In this document: positions 15,301 through 27,300 of the stretch, piece by piece
Numbering within the stretch: the first letter of the stretch is position 1
How the letters are laid out: each line of letters begins with the position of its first letter
Assembly (NCBI GenBank): GCA_008921705.1
Contig: VFFE01007068.1
Coordinates: 177,138-241,137 of the forward strand
Length of the DNA stretch: 64,000 bases
From: Burhinus oedicnemus
Lineage: Eukaryota; Chordata; Aves; Charadriiformes; Burhinidae
Direction of reading: 5' to 3'
Position numbers and translations under genes: made by a program
The notes under the pieces: model-generated
Databases searched by the model: none
What the model was told of the DNA's origin: nothing
The model's input: only the letters and a program-made list of their open reading frames with translations

Positions 15301-18300
15301 AACTGGTAGGTTTTTAGTGTTACTAAAATAAATTATAGCAAACCCACTCTATGCATAGTTGAGATATCACTCTATTAAGAAAGCATTGCAAGCTGTCTCA
15401 ACACCCAAGAATAAGACTCCAAATCATGAATTAGGCAAAGCAGGCTTCCAGAAAGGAGTTTGTAAACCAGAAATGTTCGGAAGTATGGATCGAAAGTGCG
15501 TGGAAAGAGAAAAGATATAGACAGTAGCTTAAAAATACAACCAAAAATCACTTGTGTGACTCGTCTGAGAAGCACATTGGTTCTGTAAGTAGTGAGCGAG
15601 CTCAGCTCCAGTTGAATATAGTAGCTCAGCTTCAGCCTCTTTTCCACAACTGGTTCAGTTATGCAGTCATATTCAAGGAGCACCCAACATATTAATTCTG
15701 AATAATGTAGGCAGGCTCCAGAGTGGAATCACATGGGTATCAATGCAGTAGATTTGTCTAGGATTCTAGAGTCCTGCTCTCGGGAGGATGGCTCCTCCAA
15801 CATAAATCACTTTCTGATTCTATTGCTTGTGGAGACTCATAAAAACATGTAGCTTCCCACCAACATGCACTTCAACTAATAAGCCATCCTGGACCCAGGC
15901 TAATCAGGGAAAGCAAAGTTAAAAAGAGGTCCCACAGGAGTCAAAACACAACTTCAAAGGCTGCCATTGTGACAGATGATTTATGCACTGGAACAAGGGA
16001 AGTCCTATAGTATAATGTTATTTAGCTTTGTAATATGAATTACAGAAAGATGAATCTGTGGCTGATTTGGAATATAAGAATAGCCAATGAAATTGTCATT
16101 TGGGCAAAGTCTGTACAGACTTTAGCCAAAAAGTGACAACAAAGCTAACTTCTTAGAAAAATTATATAAAAAATAATCTAATACAGGAAAAATACAGAAA
16201 ATGAGAACAAAGACAGATATGAGACAATACAAAACAAATACGAGTAGAGAAAGATTTGGCAAGCTTATGAGAACATGAATACAAACAATTACACAGAAAA
16301 TATTCAAAAGATCAAGGGTGAAAATTAGGTCTCTGCAATATGGGTAGCTTCTTCATAATTTATCTATTTTTAATTATTCAATTAATTGATTACTCACAGT
16401 ATTTATTTACCTTTCCTCCAAAAGAACATACAACATCCATTTTTACCACACCAAACATGACTACAACCATCACTACACCTTCCATAACTACCTCAACAAA
16501 AAGAACCATGACCACGAAGCCAAAGCCTACACCTGTTGCCTCATCAACTGCTGCTTCAACAGAGACAGAAAAAGTAAAGTTCACCATACCACCCTTCAAG
16601 ACCACTACCAAAAAGGAAACAACAACCACCTCAATACTTACTCAAACGACGTCTCAGATCACAACTTTCAGCAAGCCTAAACTAACAACAGTAGGTAAAT
16701 ATCACTTTTTGATGTCCGCCGTATGAAGCCATCACTCACAAGACATATGTCAATGTATTCCTTATAAAAAACCAAGCATTCTTACTAGGTGTCTTAACAC
16801 TGCAAATAGATAGGAAAGGACATGGATAACTAAAGAAGCATGATAAAAATGGAAATGTATGCGTCTTGCCAATGGAGCAAGCATCTGACATCCAAATGCC
16901 ATCTTAAACCTAACATTTCTCTTTGAGGCCATACTATACACTTACCTCAAATTCAGGCAAAAACTATGCTTCAACGTGAGTTCTTGAAAATTCACAGATG
17001 GCAGAATATGTGTCCCGCCTAGCCATTGTAACAAATTCTCCCAAAAATAAATATTGAAAAAAGGAAATTACACTTCAGGATGGCAGGTACTCCATATGCC
17101 AACAAGGACAGTCTCCTCCGAGGCTGTATGACAATGTGAATTGTTAGGTCAGCAACTGACATCAAAGGGTGTCGGTGTGTGGGAGGAAGTCTACTGTAGT
17201 GAGAGGGCAGGCTCTCTCCCAATCCATACGTCTCCCACAAAGTACTGTTGGGGTGTACACATCTGGGTCTTCCTGTGACAGCGAACACAGCTTCCTCTGA
17301 GTAAGTATTACCACCCACTTTAACTAGGAACCTTACCAGCTCCCAAGCATTACTGATATCCATTACAGAGAGTGAGGGAACCCAAGCAACCACTCAGCAC
17401 CGCCAAGTCCCAGTAGGTGAGTAAAAGGGAGCTGAGAGATTGCCTTGGCCTAAGACTCTGCTTCACTTACCCCAGCTCACCAGGATGATGTTCTTCCCCA
17501 GTCTGGAACAGCTTGGAGGGGAGTCATGCACACCCAAAGAGCTGCTTGTTCCCTCAGGAGCTCCAGAAGAGGCAGGGGGTGCTGAATTGTCAGAGGGCAC
17601 ACTTCAGGTGCCATTCTTGCCCCATATTTTTGGGGGGGAGGGAGCCATTGGCCCATTTCTCCCACTTGCCCAGTCAGACTCAGTGGGGTCTGGTCCTGCC
17701 TTTCTTGCCTGCATCCATACCCTGGGGCTTCTGCCTGGGAATTGCCCACCTCCTTTGCCTTCCCCTGGCACCCTCAATCAACGTGGGCTTTTCTCTCTGT
17801 AGTTGTCACCCACAGAAGACCAACATCACCACATGTTGTGCAGCATCTGGTGACGCAGAAGACCACCCCTGCCATGTCCACCAGCAGCACCTCTGGCCTG
17901 AGAGAGGCCAGCCCTGCCAGCAGCCCAGAAGTTCCACTGACAAGGATGTCTCCAAGCCCCAGCATTTTACCTGACACCTCAGCCTCAACTGCTTCTTCCC
18001 CCTCCTCAACTGTGTCCTCAACACAGTTGAGACCATCACATCCTGGTAAGGCTCCCTCCTGCCCTTCCTGCTGCTCTGCCTGCTACTTCCAGCTCCCAGC
18101 ATTCTCTCCTAAGCAGCACGTCCTACAAAGGATTCAGTTTTGGTATTCATTCTTAATTCCCACTGCCCTTGCCATGGGAATCCTGGGGCCCAGGCAGGTC
18201 CTGGGACATGACCCTGCACATGAATGACCCTGACTGCATCCTCCTCCCTTGCCACTTCAGGGGTTTAGCTCTGGGGCACAGGCCTTTATTAGGGTAAAGA

Positions 18301-21300
18301 CATTTGTGACTTCCTGCCCCACAGCTAACAATCAGAAACAAGCTAACACATGCTCCCTCCCTTTACAGTGGTGCCCTGAGAATGCACAGTCTGGGGAACA
18401 TAAGGCAGTGAAATGGAAACCTGGCCCTAGTTTACACCTCAGGACAGTTTGGGGTGAGAGAAAGGACTCAAGGCATGCTCTCCATCCAATGGATGCCCAG
18501 GCCCTGGCACACCCATTACAATGTTGGTCAACAAATGCTACCTCCTTGACCAATGCTGACCCCGGGTGGAAAAGAGACACCAGTGGAGGGTGGGCAAAAA
18601 GCTGTACACTCAACTCCAGGCTAAAATTCTCCCACTTAGACCCATAGGTCTCCACATGCCTGGGTTGTCTTGCTGTTGAACAGGACAGGCTACTTTGAGG
18701 AGATACCACAACATGCTTTGCCTAGAATCCTTCCCAAGACTCAACCACTCTTTTCTCTCGTCCCTTTCTTTGTAGCAAGGGAGCCAACCAGAGCTAAGAC
18801 TCCAACTAGTAAAGTAGTAACAGGTGAGTGCTCTGGTCAGGAGAGAGCTAAGAGTCATCCATGGCCTATGCCTGTCCCTTCAATAGCCTCAGCTCTCCCA
18901 TGGACATTTTCCAGCACAGTCTGCAGCAGACAAATGGTAGATTACCTGTCAACCACTGGAATTGCACATGAAAGTAGCGGTACAACTCTTACCCTCTGAG
19001 GAGCACAAGGAGGAAGGAGATAAATTGCTAGAGGACATCCTTAACAACCATCACCAGCCTGCAATTCTCAGAAGCAGCAGGATGGGATACGACATGCTGG
19101 GTGTCACGGTCCCATTCATTCATCTTTAAAGCAACCAGATTTACGAAACTCAGTCCTGCCTTACTTCTCTATAAAGTTTCTAAACCCAGCAGTGCCAACA
19201 TAACTCACCTTTAAAGCTTAATTGGCGATCCTCACCGGAATTGTACTTTCCTCCTGACAGCCTTCACCCACGAAAAGACAACCGTGCCACACATTGTGCC
19301 GCCTCTGACCACGCAGAAGACCACCGCCACCACCTCTGCCAGCAGCACCTCCAAGACCTCTGTCTCCAGAGAGGCCAGGCCCGCTAGCAGCACAGAAGTC
19401 CCTCTGACAGGGACCTCTGCAAGTCCCAGCTCTCTGCCTGCTCCCAGCCGCCCGCTCAGCACCCGGCTGCCACCTGCCACCACTTCCACAGTCTCCTCCA
19501 CATCTATCCCCAAACCTACGCCTACAAGCCTTAGGCCCAGGCTCTCTTCGACGACGACGAGTGCTCCAAAAGAGTCGCCTGCATCCGAGTCCTCCGCACC
19601 CTCCACAGCCAGAACCAGCCCGCTGCCATCGCCTGCTTCTTCTCCCTCCTCAACTGTGTCTTCAACATGGCGGAGTTCCTCACAGCCCGGTAAGGCTCCT
19701 CCTGCCCATTCCACGGCTCTGCCTGCTCTTCCCAGCTCTCATTCTGCCTTCTTTCCTTCCTCCTTCCTTGCTAGCAGTGCACAGTGCTTGGGCTGTTGTT
19801 TTAGTGCTTGCCCTCCATTCCCACTTCCTTTGGCATCGTCACTTTGGTATGGCCTGCCCTCTGGTGTGGCCCTGGGCGCAGGTCTCTCCCACGCAGCCTT
19901 GCCTGCTAGTCTGGGAAGGGGCAGATGGTATGCTGTGCCTCTTCCTTGGAGGGAGACAAGCCTATCTGCAGAGGCTTCTGTTCCAGGGAGAGGCAGAGGG
20001 TGCTTGCGTGTTGGACGGCACCCTTCAGGTGCTGTCCTTGCCAGATGCTGTCCTTGTCCCCCTTTTTGTGGGACAAGCCAGACGGGGAGGCTAGGGGAAG
20101 GGCCAGAGGCCCACTCCTCTGTCTTGCCAAGCAAGACGCAGTGCTGCAACACGCTGCCTTTCTTGCACATGCCCCTGCGTCACGGTTTAGCGCCAGCTGG
20201 CAACTAGGACCATGCCGCCCCTCGCTCACTCCTCCCACAGCAGGATGAGAGAGAGAATCAGAAGGGTAAAAGTGAGAAAACCCCTGGGGTGAGATAAAAA
20301 CAGTTTAATAAGTAAAGCAAAAGCCGCGCACGCAAGCCAAGCAAAACAAGGAATTCATTCGCTAATTCCCGTTGGCAGGCAGGCATTCAGCCGTCTCCAG
20401 GAAAAGCAGTGCTCCATCAAGCGTAATGGTAACTCGGGAAGACCAACGCCACAACTCCAAATGTCTCCCGCTCCTTCTCCTTCCCCCAGCTTTATGTACT
20501 GAGCATGACGTCATGTGGCATAGAATACTCCTTTGGTCAGTCGGGGTCAGCTGTCCTGGCTTTGTCTCCTCCCAGCTTTCTGTGCGCTCCCACCCTGCTC
20601 AGTGGTGGGGCGGTGTGAGGAGCAGAAAAGGCCTTGACTGCTCAGCCACAACCAAATCAATCAGTGTCTTACCAGCACTGTTTTCGTCACAAACCCAACA
20701 CATGGCACTATACAAGCTGCTAGCAAGAAAGTCAACTCTGTCCCAGCTGAAACCATGACACCCCGGACCAGGGATTCTGGCCACCTCCTTTGCCTTTCCC
20801 TCTTGACCTCATCCTCAGTTGACCTCCGATTTCCTGCCAGCAGGCTCCACCCACGAAAAGACAACCGTGCCACACATTGTGCCGCCTCTGACCACGCAGA
20901 AGACCACCGCCACCACCTCTGCCAGCAGCACCTCCAAGCCCTCTGTCTCCAGAGAGGCCAGGCCCGCTAGCAGCACAGAAGTCCCTCTGACAGGGACCTC
21001 TGCAAGTCCCAGCTCTCTGCCTGCTCCCAGCCGCCCGCTCAGCACCCGGCTGCCACCTGCCACCACTTCCACAGTCTCCTCCACATCTATCCCCAAACCT
21101 ACGCCTACAAGCCTTAGGCCCAGGCTCTCTTCGACGACGACGAGTGCTCCAAAAGAGTCGCCTGCATCCGAGTCCTCCGCACCCTCCACAGCCAGAACCA
21201 GCCCGCTGCCATCGCCTGCTTCTTCTCCCTCCTCAACTGTGTCTTCAACATGGCGGAGTTCCTCACAGCCCGGTAAGGCTCCTCCTGCCCATTCCACGGC

Positions 21301-24300
21301 TCTGCCTGCTCTTCCCAGCTCTCATTCTGCCTTCTTTCCTTCCTCCTTCCTTGCTAGCAGTGCACAGTGCTTGGGCTGTTGTTTTAGTGCTTGCCCTCCG
21401 TTCCCACTTCCTTTGGCATCGTCACTTTGGTATGGCCTGCCCTCTGGTGTGGCCCTGGGCGCAGGTCTCTCCCACGCAGCCTTGCCTGCTAGTCTGGGAA
21501 GGGGCAGATGGTATGCTGTGCCTCTTCCTTGGAGGGAGACAAGCCTATCTGCAGAGGCTTCTGTTCCAGGGAGAGGCAGAGGGTGCTTGCGTGTTGGACG
21601 GCACCCTTCAGGTGCTGTCCTTGCCAGATGCTGTCCTTGTCCCCCTTTTTGTGGGACAAGCCAGACGGGGAGGCTAGGGGAAGGGCCAGAGGCCCACTCC
21701 TCTGTCTTGCCAAGCAAGACGCAGTGCTGCAACACGCTGCCTTTCTTGCACATGCCCCTGCGTCACGGTTTAGCGCCAGCTGGCAACTAGGACCATGCAG
21801 CCCCTCGCTCACTCCTCCCACAGCAGGATGAGAGAGAGAATCAGAAGGGTAAAAGTGAGAAAACCCCTGGGGTGAGATAAAAACAGTTTAATAAGTAAAG
21901 CAAAAGCCGCGCACGCAAGCCAAGCAAAACAAGGAATTCATTCGCTAATTCCCGTTGGCAGGCAGGCATTCAGCCGTCTCCAGGAAAAGCAGTGCTCCAT
22001 CAAGCGTAATGGTAACTCGGGAAGACCAACGCCACAACTCCAAATGTCTCCCGCTCCTTCTCCTTCCCCCAGCTTTATGTACTGAGCATGACGTCATGTG
22101 GCATAGAATACTCCTTTGGTCAGTCGGGGTCAGCTGTCCTGGCTTTGTCTCCTCCCAGCTTTCTGTGCGCTCCCACCCTGCTCAGTGGTGGGGCGGTGTG
22201 AGGAGCAGAAAAGGCCTTGACTGCTCAGCCACAACCAAATCAATCAGTGTCTTACCAGCACTGTTTTCGTCACAAACCCAACACATGGCACTATACAAGC
22301 TGCTAGCAAGAAAGTCAACTCTGTCCCAGCTGAAACCATGACACCCCGGACCGGGGATTCTGGCCACCTCCTTTGCCTTTCCCTCTTGACCTCATCCTCA
22401 GTTGACCTCCGATTTCCTGCCAGCAGGCTCCACCCACGAAAAGACAACCGTGCCACACATTGTGCCGCCTCTGACCACGCAGAAGACCACCGCCACCACC
22501 TCTGCCAGCAGCACCTCCAAGACCTCTGTCTCCAGAGAGGCCAGGCCCGCTAGCAGCACAGAAGTCCCTCTGACAGGGACCTCTGCAAGTCCCAGCTCTC
22601 TGCCTGCTCCCAGCCGCCCGCTCAGCACCCGGCTGCCACCTGCCACCACTTCCACAGTCTCCTCCACATCTATCCCCAAACCTACGCCTACAAGCCTTAG
22701 GCCCAGGCTCTCTTCGACGACGACGAGTGCTCCAAAAGAGTCGCCTGCATCCGAGTCCTCCGCACCCTCCACAGCCAGAACCAGCCCGCTGCCATCGCCT
22801 GCTTCTTCTCCCTCCTCAACTGTGTCTTCAACATGGCGGAGTTCCTCACAGCCCGGTAAGGCTCCTCCTGCCCATTCCACGGCTCTGCCTGCTCTTCCCA
22901 GCTCTCATTCTGCCTTCTTTCCTTCCTCCTTCCTTGCTAGCAGTGCACAGTGCTTGGGCTGTTGTTTTAGTGCTTGCCCTCCGTTCCCACTTCCTTTGGC
23001 ATCGTCACTTTGGTATGGCCTGCCCTCTGGTGTGGCCCTGGGCGCAGGTCTCTCCCACGCAGCCTTGCCTGCTAGTCTGGGAAGGGGCAGATGGTATGCT
23101 GTGCCTCTTCCTTGGAGGGAGACAAGCCTATCTGCAGAGGCTTCTGTTCCAGGGAGAGGCAGAGGGTGCTTGCGTGTTGGACGGCACCCTTCAGGTGCTG
23201 TCCTTGCCAGATGCTGTCCTTGTCCCCCTTTTTGTGGGACAAGCCAGACGGGGAGGCTAGGGGAAGGGCCAGAGGCCCACTCCTCTGTCTTGCCAAGCAA
23301 GACGCAGTGCTGCAACACGCTGCCTTTCTTGCACATGCCCTCTGCCTGGGACTTTTGGCCACCTCCTTTGCCTTTCCCTCTTGACCTCATCCTCAGTTGA
23401 TCTCTGCTTTCCTGCTGGCAGCCTTCACCCAGAAAAAGACAACCGTGCCACACATTGTGCCGCCTCTGACCACACAGAAGACCACCGCCACCACCTCTGC
23501 CAGCAGCACCTCCAAGACCTCTGTCTCCAGAGAGGCCAGCTCCTCTAGCAGCACAGAAGTCCCTCTGAGAAGGACTTCTGCAGGTCCCAGCTCTCCGCCT
23601 GCTCCCAGCCACTTGTTCAGCACACGCCTGCCACCTGCCACCACTTCTACATTGTCTTCTGCTTTGGTCCCAACTGCCAGCCCAGTGCCTACAACCCTCA
23701 GTACTTCCATATTTAGGTCTGCTGAAAGTACTACGTATTTTCCCTCTCAAAACACCACATTTAGTCCACATGGCAAAACGTCTTCTTCAGTAATTCCTAC
23801 CAGTATCTCTGCCAAGTCCACTTCAGTTTTTATCCCAAGTGTTTTATCTACAATTACTTTTGCTCCCAGCGTTATTACTACTGCTTCTACAGAGTCAGTT
23901 GAATGGACTTCTTTGCGAACAACAACATTAACCACTACCCGCACTACGTCATCTCCTTCTTTCACCCCTAGACTTTCAACATCCTTGTCTTCTGTTGTAC
24001 CTTTAACAGTGCCACAAGGTAAAGTACATTCATATCATTTCCTCTACCATGCTTTTGTTTTTAGCACATCTTTTCTGTCATGCATATATTAATTCTTACA
24101 TTACATATTAATTGTCTAGGATACCATTTGTATGTATGGGCTCCATCTTTTCTTTTTGTCCTTTCTGCAGCTATTTTTTGTGGAGTACTTGTCTCAAGTC
24201 TTTGATTTCATAACAACATATTCCCTGCAATATACTGATATAAACATTAAAAAGTGTGAGTTAAGGAGGCTGAAATTATGCATATCAGGAGAGTCACAGA

Positions 24301-27300
24301 ATCATTTGTTTTTAGATCTTAAAATCCTAGTTAAGCAGTGTAAGAAAGATACCTTTTATTTGGATAGGCTATCTCTTGACTTACCCTGCAGCCCTCCTGT
24401 TAGCTCTCATATAATCTTTCTGCACACTTCAGCAGTTTTTGGTACCTCTTCTGCAGGATACTATTTTCTCAGTTTTCAAGATACAGTGATGTTTTTTGGC
24501 TCCTTTGCATAATTCAAATCTAATAAGTTTTGACTGAAAGAATACCACATTCTACAATTTCTGCACAATTTCATGTAAAGGGAGGCACACAAAGTAACAC
24601 CCTCTCTAATGGTTTTAAATGGAACTGTCCTACTTTGGTATCTCCAGTATAGGAGTCAGGAACACTGGCGTGGATGCACAAGAGATATCTATACATTTTT
24701 AACTGTATTTTGTATAAGTAGCAGAGGCCTAGTTTCTAGTTCTATTTAGAAACAGTGAGGCAGACAGTCATTATTCAATGCTTCCTAGGATATGGATTAA
24801 CCCTTCTAAGAATAAACCAGAATGACATATCACCGAATCATAGAATCAGCTAGGTTGGAAGGGACCTTTATGATCATCGAGTCCAACCATGAACCTAACA
24901 GCCAAAACCACCACTAAACCATGTCCCTCAGCAACACATCTACCCATCTTTTATATACCTCCAGGGGTGGCGATTCCACCACTTCCCTGGGCAGCCTGTT
25001 CCAATGCTTGACAACCCTTTTCGTGAAGAAATTTTTCCTTACATCCAACCTAAACCTCCCCTGGCACAACTTGAGACCATTTCCTCTTGTCCTATCGCTT
25101 GTTACTTGGGAGAAGAGACCAACCCCCACCTCTCTACAACCTCCTCTCAAGGAGTTGTAGGGAGCGAGAAGGTCTCCCATGAGACTCCTTTTATGCAGGC
25201 TAAACAATCCCAGTTCCCTCAGCCACTCTTCATAAGACTTGTGCTCTAGACCCTTTGCCAGCTTTGTTGCCCTTCTCTGGACACACTCCAGAATCTCAAT
25301 CTCTATCTTGTAGTAAGAGGCCCAAAACTGAACACAGTATTAGAGGTGTGGCCTCACCAGTACAGGGGGACAATTACTTCCCAAGTCCTGCTCACCACGT
25401 TATTCCTGATACAAGTCAGGATGCTGTTGGCCTTGGCCACCTGGGCACACTGCTGGCTCATATTCAGCCAACTGTCAACCAACACCCCCAGGTCCTTTTC
25501 CACCAGGCAGCTTTCCAGCCACTCTTCCCCAAACCTGTAGCGTTGCATGGGGTTATTGTGACCCATGTGCAGGACCCGATACTTGGCCTTGTTGTACTTC
25601 ATACCGTTGGCCTTGGCCCATCGATCCAGCCTGTCCAGATCACTCTGTAGGGTCTTTCTACCCTCAAAGTGGTCGACACTCCTGCCCAACTTGGTGTCAT
25701 CTGCAAACTTACTGAGGGTGCACTCCATCCCCTCATCCAGATGATTGATAAAGGTATTAAACAGAACTGGCCCCAATACTGAGCCCTGGGGAAGACCCCT
25801 TGTGACCGGCCACCAACTAGATTTAACTCCATTCGCCTCCACTCTGTGGGCCTGGCCTTCCAGCCAGATTTTGACCCAGCAAAGCGTACACCTATCCAAG
25901 CCATAAGCAGTCAGTTTCTCCAGGAGAATGCTGTGGGAAATGGTGTCAAAGGCTTTACTGAAGTCCAGGTAAACAAAATCCACAGCCTCATCCACCAAGC
26001 AGGTCACCTTGTCACAGAAGGAGATCAGGTTAGTCAAGCAGGACCTGCCTTTCATGAAACCATGCTGAATGGGCCTGATCACCTCGTTGTCCTGCATGTG
26101 CCATGTAACGGCACTCAGGAATATCTGCTCCATAATCATCTTTGTCACTGAGGTCAGACTGACAGGCCTGTAGTTCCCTGGATTCACCTTCTGGCCCTTC
26201 TTGTGGATAGGCATCCCATTTGCTAACCTCCAGTCATCTGGGACCTCCCTGGTTAGCCAGGACTGCTGATAAATTATGGAAAGTGGCTTGGTGAGCACTT
26301 CCGCCAGCTCCCTCAGTACCCTTGGGTGCATCCCATCTGGCCCCATAGACTTGTGTGTGTCTAAGTGGTGTAGCAGGTCCCTCACCACTTCCCCTTGGAT
26401 TATTGAGGCTTCATTCCGCCACCCCCATCTACTAGCTCAGGGGGCTGGGTACTCGGAGAATAACTGGTCTTACTGTTAAAGTCTGAGGCAAAGAACGCAT
26501 TAAGTACCTCAGCCTTTTCCTCATCCTTGGTCACTATGTTTCCACCCCTGTCTACTAAAGGATGGAGATTATCCTTCGTTCTCCTCTTATTGCTAATGTA
26601 TTTGTAGAAACTTTTGTTGTTGTCCTTAACATCAGAAGCCAGATTAAGTTCTAGTTGGTCTTTGGCCCTTCTAATTTTCTCCTTACATAGCCTCACAGCA
26701 TCTTTGTAGTCCTCATGAGTGGTCTGCCCCTTCTTCCAAAGGCCATAAACTCTCCTTTTTTTCCCTGAGTTGCAACCATAGCTCTCTGTTCAGCCAGGCG
26801 CTCCTGTGCCTTTAAGACTTCCTTCTTGACAAATGTCCAGCCTTCCTAGACTCCTTTGCCTTTCAGGACTGCCTCCCAAGAGACTCTGTCAACCAGGCTC
26901 CTGAAAAGACCAAAGTCCACCCTCTGGATGTCCAAGGCGGCAGTTCTGCTGACCCCCCTCCTTGCTTCTCCAAGAATCGAAAACTCATTTCATGACCACT
27001 GTGTCCAAGATGGGCTCCAACCATCACATCCCCCACAAGTCCTTCTCTGTTCACAAACAACAGGTCCAGCAGGGCACCTTGTGTAGTCGGCTCCCTCACC
27101 ACCTGTGTCTGGAATTTATCTTCCACACACTCCAGGAACCTCCTAGACTGTTCCCTCTCTGCTGTATTGTATTTCCAGGAGATATCTGGTAGGTTGAAGT
27201 CCCCCACAAGGACAAGGGCTAGCAATCTTGAGACTTCTCCCAGCTGTTTACAGAATATTTCATCTGCCTCTTCATCCTGATTGGGTGGTCTGTAACAGAC

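Larger units (their letters stand above)
19261..20843 (+). repeat. Tandem unit 1 (1,583 bp): PTS exon, intron, solo LTR
   Basis: Starts at the exon boundary and runs to the next exon. I noted about four to five single-base differences from unit 2 after the first few bases of the exon (for example at 19356 and in the LTR), so identity is above 99%. Confidence 0.93.
20844..22426 (+). repeat. Tandem unit 2 (1,583 bp): PTS exon, intron, solo LTR
   Basis: The same exon, intron and LTR at exactly 1,583-bp offset from unit 1. Confidence 0.93.

Noticed and set aside
20815..21297. 160-codon antisense frame, repeated in each array unit (also 19232-19714 and 22398-22880)
   Set aside because: It is the mirror of the Ser/Thr/Pro codons of the PTS exon: stop-poor only because the sense strand is repetitive and GC-rich. 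No homology, and it is on the wrong strand for MUC6.
22905..23771. 288-codon antisense frame across unit 3 intron and PTS exon 9
   Set aside because: Crosses an intron and a real exon on the opposite strand. Composition effect, no recognisable domain.
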